NCBI GenBank assembly: GCA_025084515.1 | Contig: JAJAGP010000227.1 | Location: 434,001 to 498,000, forward strand | DNA length: 64,000 bases | Direction of reading: 5' to 3' | Source of the DNA: Ancistrus triradiatus | Lineage: Eukaryota > Chordata > Actinopteri > Siluriformes > Loricariidae | Shown: one piece after another, positions 11,085-23,189 of the stretch | Position numbering within the stretch: the stretch's first letter is position 1 | How the letters are laid out: the number at the start of each line of letters is the position of its first letter | Made by a program: the position numbers and the translations under genes | Notes under the pieces: generated by a model | What the model was told of the DNA's origin: nothing | The model's input: only the letters and a program-made list of their open reading frames with translations | Database searches by the model: none

Positions 11085-14000
11085 GTCTGTCATTTCTGTA
11101 CTTTAACAAAAAATCGCCATGTTTTAACTATGTGAATGCACTCAACACCTTTCATTGAAGATAAAGCAGTAAATATGAATAATCTGTGTAGAATTAGAAG
11201 TTGCAAAAAATGTTTGGGAACACTGACATTGTCTATATTTCAGCAGTAGTTTCTTATAGTTCCCATTCATAATATAGTATTACACAAACATTTTTAGTAT
11301 TAATTTTTTTAAGTTGAGCACATGACTAATCATTCACACTCGGGACTGGGAAACATCAGTGAAGTGCTAACTTGTGTATCAAACAGGGTACAGTGTATCT
11401 GTAGCAGTACAGAAATGTTCTCAAATTGTAGACACTTTATCCTGATTGATGAACACCCTGATGAACAGACATTGTGTGTTTATTTTATGGGAGTGGCACC
11501 CCTATCTTATCTAACAAAATTTACATTGACAACATTTAGCAGACGCCATTACCACTGGCCCAACAGTGGCAGCTTGTCAGATGTGGGACTTGGACCCTTG
11601 ACTTTCTGGTCAATAGTCCACTAGTAAATAGTTCTGGTTAATAGTCCAGTAGCTCAACCACCCTCAGTCCCATGATAATCATGATAGACAATGAAATTAC
11701 ATTTGTGTGGCTATTAATTTAGGCAGACTGTGTTTGTATTTTATTTGATTTAGATGAAGATCACACATTTTTATCTGTAATTAATTCAGAAATCCATGTA
11801 ATTCTAAACAGTTCAGTCTTTTTTTCTTGTGACTGCCCGTGTAAAAGTATGACAGGGAAAAATACATAGTCTAAGAAGAACTTCAAGTTTTCATAATTTG
11901 TGTATTTTATGGTTTACAGTTCAACTAGTTGAATAATTGTGGAGAATTACAGGTACTAATAAAATAGCTATCAATAATTAAAGCCTGCTAATGGCATTTG
12001 AGTAAACCTACAGTGAACAGTTTCATTACAAATCCAACCACTTACAATAGAAATGGGTGTAACATGAATGCACCTGCGGTCTGCGCTATGTGTCCAACAG
12101 ACCCAGTCTCCACGCCAAGTGAGTACTCAAACTTGGGAAACTCTAGAGAGGTAGAACACAGACGTACACCACTCATCCAAACCTCAACTCTCTACACTAA
12201 AGGCAAGATAGAAACCAGGGTGGTTCAGCACTGCAAAAGAGTAAACTCTTGCGAGGTGAAGTTTCAGCTGCATTTTTAGCTGTTGCATTTTAGAGTGGTC
12301 AGGAATCTCACCATATCTCTGGTCAGGCTCCTATAAAGACCAGGCAAGATCAGCGACCTTAATGATCAGGAATTTTCATGTGCCTGTAATGATTGCCAGC
12401 GTTTCTAGCACAGTAATTCCAGGTATATGTCTGTGTTCTGCCTTGCCAGAGGCTCTCAGAGATATAAACAGTGCAAAATCGACTGTACCATACCTAAGGT
12501 ATTTGCATCTAGTAAAAGTACAGTCAGTTTTCAAAATGTATTTTTATACTTCTTTTCTTCTCCCAGAATAGTGAGTAGATTGTAGTGACAACTGACAATT
12601 TTAGCTGATTTTCAGCAAACTCAAAATGTTAGCCAAAAAACAAAGATTTCTACAGTAGTACACATTAAAACACAAAAAAAGTTTACTTACATTGTTTGGT
12701 AATGGCATTTTTTGATGTTACGCACTAATTTTCTCCATTAGGGACACATGTACTTCAGAACAATGGACTCCCACTACTTAGCATGTATCCATGAGATGCA
12801 AGAGTGCAGCATAAACTGGTCTGAAATGCAGGGATGAGGCTAGAATTAGGTTCTATCATGGACTAAAAAACCCTGTGACTTTGCAACACATCCACCAATG
12901 TTAAATGTGCTAGTTTCCCACAGCTTTATATACACTACATAGACAAAAGTTTGTGGACATCTCTTCTAATTACAGAGCTCTGCTATTTCAGCAATACTCA
13001 CTTGTAACATATTCATAATATATAAAGCATGCATTTCTGGATTCTCCATAGACAGTGGCAGTAGAATGGGTTGTACTGAATGCCCCAGTGACTCTCAGTA
13101 TGACACATTTATAGATTTCTGCCTCCAACAAGTCAGTTCATCAATTTCCTGCCTTGCTGTCCTTAAACAAAGTCCGTAGAGACCTGGAAAATGCACTGGA
13201 ATGCCAAAAGTGAGCCAGGGCTTTCTGGCTAACATCAGAATCCAGCATCACAGTAATGTTTGATTTAATTGGAGTGATAGATTCATTTCCTTAATAATAG
13301 TCTTGCTGAATCTAGTTCAAAGGTGCTGTTTTGAAACAGATCAGTTTTGAAACAGAGTCGTTTGAATGCCCTAGGATATTCCCTACATTTCAGAAAACTG
13401 CTACTACAGTAATACAGAACATCAAGATGAAGCTTGGCTGGTGTGTTACGCTTTATTTGCTCTGCATGGAGTACTTCATGTTTAGATAAACTGTACATTT
13501 CTACTTATGTCTCAGCACACCATGTTTATCAGAACAACTTTACCTTGACTTTAGTCTCAAAATGACTTTATCTTTAGATATACAGTTCTTCTTTAAACGT
13601 AACAGACTATCAGATCCTTAGGTCATGTGATTACCTTCATGTATTCCAACAGTTTCGAAGGTGTTTTCCTTTGGGATAAAAGTAAAGGGATGCTCATTGT
13701 TAACTCTAATATTTCTGCTCTGTGATTATTATGGAGTCAGTTTGCATTGCATATATACCTGCAATTAGGAAACCAAATCATCATGACTATGCATGAAGTG
13801 AGCATGTATCAAGGATGCCTTCATGCAGGAGTAATATATGAATTCATGTACTAATTAAGGTAGAACATGAATGTTAAGCATTACTAAAGCATTACTGCTT
13901 CATGAGTTCATTGTGTTTGTGCACCTCAAAGTAAAGCAATACCTAGTTTTATTATAATTCCTAGCACTTAGGCAACACAATAACATGTAATCTATGTTAG

Positions 14001-14300
14001 TGATGTTTTCACAAAAGATATCAAATGAAATGAATAACACTTAAATGACTATGGGAATACAAGACCATAATATTACGTTAAAATCCTGATTGCTACAACA
14101 AATAAGAAGCATATGTTTATGCATAATTTACATGAACACAATAAGCAGTATTCTGATACCAAGTCATATAAATAAAACAACCAGTCATTGCATTGCTGAA
14201 TAGAACTTCTGTTCTTCAGAGCTTAAATAGTTTCAAGCAAAAGCAAGCAGAATGGGGGAAGGGTGGAGTAGGATGGGGGAGGGTTATGGATGTGGGGCTG
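11085..14300. other. Intergenic region downstream of krt18
   Basis: No supported gene. It contains a SINE fragment (11526-11665) and, at about 12940-13290, a degenerate repeat starting acatagacaaaagtttgtggacat, a form common at the ends of fish Tc1-derived MITEs. Short open frames here show no recognisable protein. Confidence 0.5.
11526..11665 (-). repeat. tRNA-derived SINE fragment
   Basis: Read on the minus strand it has the same order as the SINEs at 27730, 40095 and 59540: a B-box-like stretch, a ctgccaagctgccactg-like body and a tail ending gcgtctgctaaatg (seen here as catttagcagacgcc). The tRNA-like head is mostly lost. Confidence 0.6.
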
Positions 14301-14354
14301 GTGTCACTGTGATAGAAAGGGTAAATTAGAGGGAGAAAGAGAAGCAAGAAGAGA

Positions 14355-14463
14355 GGACGGTGTATACTGGACAGAAATCATTGGGCTGTCATCTTGGAAT
14401 TGTGTATTATGTATAATGTTATGTTAGTTTGGCGATACAGGGAAAAGAGAAGGAAATGAGAAG
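14355..14463 (+). other. Possible upstream non-coding exon of fignl2
   Basis: A G-rich stretch at 14250-14460 ends with gaaatgagaag|gtaagc, a strong consensus donor at 14464. The fignl2 coding exon begins with an acceptor at 17042-17044 and its ATG is only 11 nt into the exon, so a 5' non-coding exon must lie upstream. This donor is the best candidate I can see; the 5' limit is arbitrary. Confidence 0.25.
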
Positions 14464-15023
14464 GTAAGCTATCCATGTGTGTATTTGTGTATCAGTGAAA
14501 ACACCATAAGTAATGTCTATGTTCAGTGATCTTATTGAAGTATTTCTGGTCCTCAAGTTACCCTTTTTAAAAGAAATAAAAAACCATTTGACAGAGAACC
14601 ATATGAAGAGAGAGGGAGAAGAAATGTAAATTCAGTGGCTGGCAGATGGTTTGTTGATAGTTGATTATTAACACTAAAACACACTAAGACATAGTATTAG
14701 TTTTGTACTGTTGATACATTCCAATATGTGTTTGTCGTGCAACTGTAAACTGCAGTGCCCAGTAGTTTTGGGAGAGTAAAGACTTTACCAGTGGAGACCA
14801 GTGGTGTGCATTGGTTACATTATCCATTAAAATCCAGTGTGACACAGAGGGGGGCACCAAACAGGCCATTTGTTCCTATAATTATTAACTTTAAAGTTCT
14901 AAATTTGGTGCTTTCATTTAGTGTATTACTGTAGCAAAGTCACATAGCAACATAGATATTCCACAGCGGCAGCAATACAATTGTCACTAATGGATAGTTA
15001 TTTGTGAAAAAGTGCCATGCACA

Positions 15024-15024
<1 letters not shown>

Positions 15025-15073
<49 letters not shown>
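15025..15073. repeat. (TG)n microsatellite
   Basis: An uninterrupted TG dinucleotide run of about 49 bp in intergenic sequence. Confidence 0.9.
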
Positions 15074-15075
<2 letters not shown>

Positions 15076-16408
15076 AGAGGATGTTCTCTTTGTAAATAGA
15101 TCCCAGGCTGAATTCTTGGCATTCCGTGAGCAGCCATTTTTGGGGGAAGTGTAGGATGTGTGAAACATACTGAAATGTAGGCAGAAAAAAGGAAGATGAA
15201 GCTGATATGCAAATAAAATATTGAGTAACTGTTTACTGGACAACAATATAACCTGTTTGATTTTATTTCTGACGACTGTTCATTTTAACACTTCCAACAT
15301 GCTGAATTGTGGGAATTATTACATTTATTATAATCACTTCATGTAAAAATTGCAATGTGTATACTTATTCTGAATTACAGGGTTTTTTTTTCAACAATAA
15401 ATAATTGCTTTTACTTAATTTGTACTAATCCTCAGAGTATCCAGGGTGTAAGCATGCCCTTGGTGGGATGCCAGTCCATCCCTGAATTAGAAGGGCTCAA
15501 TGTTGAAGTTCCAGGGAAATATTCCTGATTGGCCTCACTCCCTCAAACACAGCTAACTGTGTCTGCATGTGACCCACAGTGTGGCCAGAAGGCATTGCCA
15601 GGACTCGAAGTCAAGTCACCATGGTGGTTGGCAAACATATTAGCCCGCTGTGCCATCTGAGTGCCTATTTGTCAGATTATTCATGTAAAATGATTGTTTA
15701 GTAGTTGCACAGCGGATTCTTGCCTACATTGTTCTTATTTTGTGATGGGAAGTTGGTGTGCTCACTCAATGAACATTGCCATTTCCTGTTTGGCTGCTGA
15801 ATAAAATAAGTTTAGCAAATGGTTGTGTTCTGTATTATTTTAACCCATACTGGGATAGTCAGCATTCAGAATAGTACTGAACAAACTTTTAGGGTTGCAC
15901 AATCAAGATGTACAGTTAGGGCTAGTGCAAGTCTAGTTTAATTTGTTTAGTGAGCCTTGTTTAGCTTAATAAAAATTCCTCTGTCTGCAGTGTTAACATG
16001 TTTGGAAGGCAGATACTACAAAATTGACATTGTGCATTGTGATTGGTCAACAGGGGAGTTCAGGATTTTACCCTACAAGGACTAAAGTTTTAAAAAATCT
16101 GTTGCAAAAGTGCCTGGTTCCTGAAGGGTTAATGCAAATGCAACAACAAAACATCATATGGAATATTAGCTAATTTAGTTAGTAGCCATTTCATCTTGAG
16201 GACTACAGAGGTTAATGTAGTTTGACATGTGAAGCTATGCTGTATGTTGTGAACTTTTCAATTAATGATACAAAATTAATGATGGACACTTATCTAATAC
16301 TGACATACTTTCTGTAAGAGAGCTGATTGGGCAACAAATTGGCTGTGTCTTTTTTTCAGTGTCCTCAGTGTTGGGCCAGCACATCCCTACTGCAAACTAT
16401 AACACTTA

Positions 16409-16911
16409 CACTCACTGATCACTTTATTAGGAATACCTCCTTGTTTCTAGACTCATTATCCCATTGTATCAACTTCACTTATCATACTGAAGCACTTTGT
16501 AGTCCTACAATTACAGGTGTAGTCCATAAATTCTCCACGTACTTTGTTAGTCTCCTTTACTCTGTTCTATAATGGTCAGGAACACCACAGGATGCTGATG
16601 GCTGGAGACTTTTGGTTGGTGGACTATTTTCAGTCCAGCAGTGACTCTGGGGTATCTAAAAACTCCAGTAGCACTGCTGTGTTTGATCCACTCACACCAC
16701 CACCACCACACCTGTGTCACTGCAGTGCTGAGAATGATCCAACATCCAAATAGTACCTGATCTGTGGTGATCCTGTAAAGTATGTAGAGAAGCAGATGAA
16801 CTACAGTCAGTAATCATAGAATTACAAAGTGCTTCTATATGGTAAGTGGAACTGATAAAATGGACAAGTGTAGAAACCGGGAGATGTACCTAATAAAGTG
16901 TTTGGTGAGTG
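16409..16911. mobile_element. MITE with 23-25 bp terminal inverted repeats
   Basis: The left end cactcactgatcactttatt matches the reverse complement of the right end (cctaataaagtgtttggtga) with about four mismatches. The element is flanked by TA on both sides (16407-16408 and 16912-16913), as expected for Tc1/mariner-type insertion. It is 503 bp long and has no transposase. It ends about 130 bp before the fignl2 coding exon. Confidence 0.75.
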
Positions 16912-17055
16912 TACATTTTGTACCCTAAAGTACCCTAAAGTGCAAATTCTAATGTAGCAAATCTGACAGCATCATAAGTATCATGATCATTATTTTTAAA
17001 TTTGCTTTAAAGACAGGTACATTTACTGTCTCTCTTTCTGCTAGATGTGGTAAAG

Positions 17056-17889
17056 ATGCACTGGTCGTCTGAGTGGGCAGAGCAACACTATGACATCACC
17101 TCTACTACATCACCTCCTGCCCACCCTAAACCTCTTTCCTACCCGCAGCCCAGTCATCCCGCTTTCTCTGGGTATTCCGATGACATCAGTGCCCTTAGTG
17201 CCTCTACCCTACTGAAACGCTATGCTGAAAGGTATTCCTTCAATCCAGTCTACCCAGAGTCCGGCACATTCCGGAGAAATGAGCCCACCCAGGATGCCTG
17301 GTCTGTGGGCTATAACCCAGAAGGGCTAGAGGGAATAAAGGGTACTTTAAGCAGCACAAATAATCTTTCAGAGCAATTTAGCACTGGTGCTCTATCTCAG
17401 GAATACACTTCCACATATAGTGGTCCACACTACCCTAGACCCACCTACCTACCCCAGCCAGCATTTGCCTTGCCACCGACCTACCCAGCTCCTGCTCCAG
17501 TGTATACATATCCCCCCGGAATAACCACCCCTAGTTCTCCATCCCTGCTTCATTCTGGCTTACATCCACCTCTAAGCAGCAGCCTGCAGAGCAGCCATGT
17601 TGTTCAGGGCCTGAAAAGGCCTGAGGAGTTCCAGGATCCACCACTCAACAGGACTTTTGGACTTGATCAGACCAAAAGTGCAAGAGTCTTATCCTATACT
17701 GTTAGGGATAACGGTGATCAGCCTGGTAGTAATGCTGTTGGGAATGACAGTGCAGAGCTGCAAAACTTCAGGCCAGACAGGCTTCTCTCACAGCCAGATT
17801 TGAAGGTAGAGTTGGTGAGGAAAACTAGTTATTTACAGCCCCCTGAGGCCCCCTCTTATGGAGGTCCAGAACAATACACCTATCCCTAA
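17056..17889 (+). CDS. fignl2: Fidgetin-like 2, N-terminal half only (no AAA+ domain)
   Basis: Fidgetin-family proteins are AAA+ ATPases; FIGNL2 is a microtubule-severing factor in mammals. The frame opens after a good acceptor (ctctctttctgctag, AG at 17043-17044). I take ATG 17056 (MHWSSEWAEQHYDITSTTSP) because it matches the family start MxW...EQHxDxxSTT. A second signature follows at residues about 42-62: DDISALSASTLLKRYAERYS. The rest is Pro/Ser/Tyr-rich linker (PTYPAPAPVYTYPPG), as in the family. The protein has 277 residues and ends PSYGGPEQYTYP with TAA, whereas human FIGNL2 is about 650 residues with a C-terminal AAA+ module. No Walker A or B motif, nor any further long plus-strand frame, is visible up to 19.3 kb. 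Its position, convergent with scn8a, supports fignl2. It is a natural truncation, a paralog that lost the ATPase, or a decaying gene. Confidence 0.75.
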   Translation: MHWSSEWAEQHYDITSTTSPPAHPKPLSYPQPSHPAFSGYSDDISALSASTLLKRYAERYSFNPVYPESGTFRRNEPTQDAWSVGYNPEGLEGIKGTLSSTNNLSEQFSTGALSQEYTSTYSGPHYPRPTYLPQPAFALPPTYPAPAPVYTYPPGITTPSSPSLLHSGLHPPLSSSLQSSHVVQGLKRPEEFQDPPLNRTFGLDQTKSARVLSYTVRDNGDQPGSNAVGNDSAELQNFRPDRLLSQPDLKVELVRKTSYLQPPEAPSYGGPEQYTYP

Positions 17890-18251
17890 GTCTATTTGAT
17901 TTATGCAGTGAATGACGAAAATAGCTTTCAGTGAAGAAGTCTTCTGTTGTATCTGCTTATGCTCACTCTGTAGAAACAGAAATGTGGTGAAGATAAGAGA
18001 TCATTAGTGGATTAACTTGATTGCAGTTTATTTTTGTTTTATGTTTTTGAGGCTTAAGAATTCAAACTTAATGCATCGTATTTTATCAGGAGTATAAAAA
18101 TGGGTTCCAAAAAAAATTTGGCTAGCTACATCCTGAAATTTCAGCATTTCCTCTTCCTAGCACTGTATTTTGTTCTCTATTCTCCCTCCTGATGTAATTA
18201 ATCAGAGTAGAGAAGCATGGCAAGCACTAATTCACCAAGCCAATCAATAAA
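17890..18251 (+). other. fignl2 3' UTR candidate with poly(A) signal
   Basis: AT-rich non-coding sequence follows the TAA; the first canonical AATAAA is at 18246-18251. No AAA+ coding remnant is seen in any frame. Confidence 0.35.
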
Positions 18252-19416
18252 ATTCAGTCTCAGGGAATGTTGAAATGGCAAAGGAAAGCTGGAAAAACCA
18301 TTAGAAACAAAAATAAGTCTGACTAGACAATTTAAGGTTTAAGTAAGTCATCAGAAATGTATACTCAGGAAACACTCAGGAATTTATGTTGTACATCAGA
18401 ACATAAATATGAATGTTTACAAGGATATGGTATTGAAGAGCTTTGTGAATGTGATGCACACTAAATGTGTATATTATTGTAATAACAACAATAGAAACAT
18501 AAAACATGCACACTAAAATATGAGAAATATGCAATCAGGGAAGGTTTTCTCTGCAAAGTCTTGAATGTATCTACTTTTACTCAGGAATAGTGAATGAAGT
18601 CATGCTTTTCTTTACAATCTGAAAATCTTTTTTTTCCTTTTCTTAATCTGTGGTTTATAATATGGTCTTACATTTAGAATGAGTTACTGCAAAACTATGG
18701 TTAACATAGTTAGAGATATCCCTCAGCTGCTTACCATTAACACTCGGCCACTGTGCACCCACTCAATAGAAAACAGGCCTTCAGACATGTTTAGACTCAA
18801 TTCTGTATGCACTGCATCATGTTGTAGGGTTTTTTCCAAATAGATAATGTCGTGGAATTGACCACTCACCTCATGCTGCTCTGCAGACATGCTTCAGCAA
18901 CTGTGCTGTTTAGTGCCAGCCATGCTCTTCTGAGGCCTGTTTAGATACAAAATTCTTTTGAGAAGGTTAAACGCATAAACATATTTGAGTTTAAAATGAC
19001 TCTTAGTTAAACACTGGGTAATAAATGGCACGAGTGTTAATTATGTAGTCTTCAGTGTTTAAATACTTGTATGTCTGTAATTTACCAAGCTGTCTGAATC
19101 CACTGTTGTGCGCTTTTGTGTTGATTTTTTGAAGGTGTAAGTGCAAGTGTGTATTAATCCTTAGAACATCTACCTCAGGAAACGTGTGCAAAATAAAGGC
19201 AACTGTACTAATGAACATTCTGTGTGTTATATTTTTCATGGGGGCATGGGTATGTTTGACACACTTTAACTCTGAACTGCTATAACCCACAGTGAAACAA
19301 GAAATTTACTAAAATAACCCTGTGATCTCTATAATTACAATGCTCGCTGGAGCATACACTTATAATCAATAAATATATATATATTATGAAAGAGAAAAAT
19401 GAGAGACAATACTATA

Positions 19417-19474
<58 letters not shown>

Positions 19475-19487
19475 TATACGTATATAT

Positions 19488-19544
<57 letters not shown>

Positions 19545-20640
19545 TATATATTTATACTGTATATAGCATTGTCTCTCATTTTTCTCTTTCATGTTAAGTG
19601 ATCCTTCATTTTTCACCTGATTTTACATTAAATTATTCTATACCCCACCATTCAGAAAATGAAAAATAACTAGGATATATTAAATATATCTACTGTAAGT
19701 AGGAACCAGAAGTAGCTGTTCGTGTAAAAAAAAAAAAAAACATCAAAGGTCTGTACATCAGTGCTGCACATTTCGTTATATCAATAAATATCAATAAAAT
19801 TTAGACTGTAGTTTTTTTAAGAAACCTCCACCACAGTCCCTCAGGAAAAGGAAGTGAAACTTGACTTTAAAAGCACTGACTTTTTAATTCAAACCTCCCA
19901 ACATGTTTTCAAATTTTCTTCTGTTTAGCTCTTTAGAAACTAATCCCCACCTACAGTTTGTGTGTGCCTGCACGCAGAGTGGCAGATGTTCTATTATCTG
20001 CAGACCCCTCCTCTTGTCTATGAATGTGCATCCCACACATGCTAGTAGCCTACACACAAAATTCAGTCTCACAAAGCTCACACAAAGCTCAGTTGCTTTT
20101 TTACTATAAGAAAATGATACACTATATTTGTATTTTGTGTGTTGCATGAAAAGTGTTAAATTAACTTCTAAAGAGATTTAACATTGTCTCAGATAAAAGA
20201 TGGCCCCACTCAGTACATTGTAAGTATAACTTTACCAGTTAAAATTTGAGAGTAAATTTCAACACCTACTGGAGTCATACATTAACTCAATAGAACACTC
20301 ATGTGTTAACACTCGGTGTTAACTAATATTACATAATTTAAAATAGTGATTATATTTATACAAACAGTGATTATATTTTTTTAACTCTAGACAGTGTTAC
20401 TTTAAATTTACTCCTCAGTGTTGATTTTAATTTACTCTTATATTGTTCCTGAGTCACTGTTATCTAACAAATGTGTTTGAAAACAGAGTGTCTATGGAAA
20501 ACAGCTGCAACATGGAAAAACCATTAAAGTTAATCATAAAAGCTTTATTTTAGCTTTCTCCAGATGTTTTGTTGAACACTGGACTGTCAAATCCACAATT
20601 AACAGCGATAATGAACAGTGAAGTAACTGCCATATGCAAC
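18252..20640. other. Intergenic AT-rich region
   Basis: No gene supported. It contains a long TA/CA microsatellite set inside a perfect hairpin (see 19386-19592) and an A15 tract near 19727-19741. The many short open frames over the TA repeat are artefacts. Confidence 0.5.
19386..19592. repeat. Hairpin with perfect 25-bp arms around (TA)n/(CA)n
   Basis: 19386-19410 and 19568-19592 are exact reverse complements over 25 bp (starting atgaaagagaaaaatgagag). The loop is about 157 bp of TA runs broken by short CA runs, itself self-complementary. Confidence 0.85.
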
Positions 20641-20654
20641 TGAGCTAGTGACCA

Positions 20655-22963
20655 CTAATTCAACATAGAAATCATATGGCAGCATGGTACACCAAACCAG
20701 TTGTAACTGTACATTTTACAAGCCTTTTGCGACTCAAACTGTCTGCCGTACACAAGGTCCTTGACATCAACCACACAGAAGTCTTTTTTGGGGAAAGCAG
20801 CTTGGAACGCATAAAAATGCTCCTTAAAACTTAAGCTCTCCAGCAGCAGTAGTGTTCTTTTTTTTGCTGTTGTTTTTCTTTTTCTTTTTTTTTTTTTGCT
20901 GATCTCCATTTTTTGTACTTGCTGATGATACATCCTATTTTCTGGAAAACAGGCATTTCTTGAGCAACATCAGCACAAACAAATAAGTCAGGACATGTTC
21001 TTCCTCATGGTACTTTAACCATTTGTCACACCGGTGTTGAGCGAAGCTTTCTATTTTAGAGCTCGATCTCTACCTACGGTGAAAATAGACAATGAAATGT
21101 GAAAATTCTCCTGGAACAAAAATTGTCAACTTATTCTGTGTTCTATTTTTGAAGCTCTTCTGTTGTCTCTTTTCTGTGTTTTGCTTTAAATGACATAGAC
21201 CACATGTGAATATTGGGACCAGTGTTTCATATGCAATGGGGATAGTGAATCAGGACATCATGACAAGGCAATGAAGTTCAACAATCAAATTTTTCAAATA
21301 GGTGATGCCCTATTAGTGGTACAAAAATTATGTTAACTCTCTGTAGCAGCAGTAACAACAGATGCCATTACCAGTAAGTTAACACCAACCAAACAGTAGT
21401 GGCATGCTACACAAAAGGAACAAATCCTTATTGTCTAAGTTAACCACAGGGGTTAGTTTCTCCTTTCCACATATCCATAGTTGAAAGACTGTATTCTACC
21501 ACACAGTTCCTCATAAAATATTGTTTTCAGCAATATACTTCAACACAAGCTTTACCTCAAACTGCGCAACCACTTCCAATTTAGCATGCATAACATCTAC
21601 TGAAAAAATTGCAATAGTGTGGAAGTACTGAAGAGAATTTAGTAAACAGTCACTTTCCACACCATACACATTTGAGTGGCCAGGATTGCACTCGATGGAC
21701 AGACACTGATCTACAGTGGTGCTTGAAATCCTTTCTATATTTCTGCATAAATATGACCTAAAACATCATCAGATTTTCACACAAGTCCGAAAAGTAGATA
21801 AAGAGAACCCAGTTAAACAAATGAGACAAAATATTATACTTTATCATTTATTTATTGAGGAAAATGATCCAATATTACATATTAGTGAGTGGCAAAAGTA
21901 TGTGAACCTTTGCTTTCAGTATCTGGTGCGACCCCCCTGTGCAGCAATAACTGCAGCTAAACGTTTCCTGTAACTGTTGATCAGTCCTGCACACCGGCTT
22001 GGAGGAATTTTAGCCCATTCTTCCATACAGAACAGCTTTCAGTTGCTTAGAAGTTACCCTGTGGTCCTTCGTGACCTCATCAACTATTATAAGCCTTGTT
22101 CTGCGAGTGATCTTTGTTGGTTGACCACTCCTAGGGAGGGTAACAAATTTTTCCAGCCTGATGAGCATCAACAACTGTTTTTCCGAGGTTCTCAGAAATC
22201 TCCTTTGTTTGTGCCATGATACACTTCCACAACCGTGTTGTGAAGAGCAGACTTTCATAGATTCCTGTTCTGTAAATAAAACAGGATGCCCATTCATACC
22301 TGATTGTCATACCATTGATTGAAAACACCTGACTCTAATTTCACTTTCAAATTAACTGCTAATTCTAGAGGTTCACATGCTTTTGCCACTGACTAATATG
22401 TAATATTAGATCATTTTCTTCAATAAATAAATGACCAAGTATAATATTTCTGACTCATTTTTTTAAAGGGGTTCTCTTTATCTACTTTTAGGTCTTGTGT
22501 GAAAATCTGATGATGTTTTAGGTCATATTTATGCTTAAATATAGGAAATTCTAAAGGATTCACAAACTTTCAAGCACCACTGTATCTGCATGCAGCACTC
22601 AAAGATACTCTCAAAGATACTCTTTCAGCTTCAAAATTACAGTCTGAAATCATCCCTGTCTGTGAGGCAAAAGTGGCAACAGTTTATTGCACTAACTAAC
22701 TGAACAAAGCCAAAAAATCTGTGAAGACCTAGTTTCTCACTTGTTATTTGAACAACAGTTCCATGTATGGCAATACCCAAAACTGGGATATCAGTGCTCT
22801 CACTTTCAAGGAATTTAAGATCTCTGCCAAGAGGTTCCAAAATCAAGCTAAACCAATATGTCTTAATATCTTGAGAATGGACAGCAAAGAAGTTTATACT
22901 GACCAAACATATGAATTGTACTTTGGTGACAAGTTTCTTAATGTAAAATAAATACCCAACCAT
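20655..22963 (-). pseudogene. Broken transposon-type ORF of an uncharacterised fish family
   Basis: Minus-strand fragments read in one consistent order. 22963-22637 gives a frame containing EKLGLHRFFGFVQLVSAI and CCHFCLTDRDDF. After the Tc1 MITE at 21714-22582, reading resumes at about 21709 with DQCLSIECNPGHSNVYG, then LNSLQYFHTIAIFSVDVMHA and VVAQFEVKLVLKYIAENN, before a stop. A Lys-rich fragment at 20933-20655 may be the far end. These phrases resemble a recurrent uncharacterised protein of fish and invertebrate genomes (GDNLGLH..GF..SF....CRFC; FH..D.MHD.LEGV.QFE.K) that I believe is transposon-derived. I cannot name the superfamily. Confidence 0.5.
21714..22582 (-). mobile_element. Internally deleted Tc1 element (MITE) with ~210-bp inverted repeats
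   Basis: Ends are cagtggtgcttgaaa and ...caagcaccactg, flanked by TA at 21712-21713 and 22583-22584. Long arms (about 21714-21925 and 22370-22582) are near-complementary. The interior keeps only scraps of a minus-strand transposase, such as KEISENLGKTVVDAHQAGK from the N-terminus and a C-terminal tail. It belongs to the same family as the 1625-bp copy at 27927-29551. Confidence 0.85.
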
Positions 22964-23189
22964 TTATGTACTGTATTTTTCTATGCCAAACCAGATAACT
23001 AGATCCGCTCTATGAGTCATAGTAATGCTCCTTTTAAAGTGGACTGTGGAAAAAGTAAACTACAGAGTCCAAAGGTTAGTTAAAGTAAATTAAAATATGA
23101 CTTGTATTATTGCTACTGGAATTACACGGCTACAAAATTCAATTCCAGTCATATCTACATATCTATTTTTGTTATAAACTTCCTTCAAG

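Noticed and set aside
19335..19616. Tyr/Ile-rich ORFs on both strands
   Set aside because: Pure translation of the (TA)n/(CA)n repeat.
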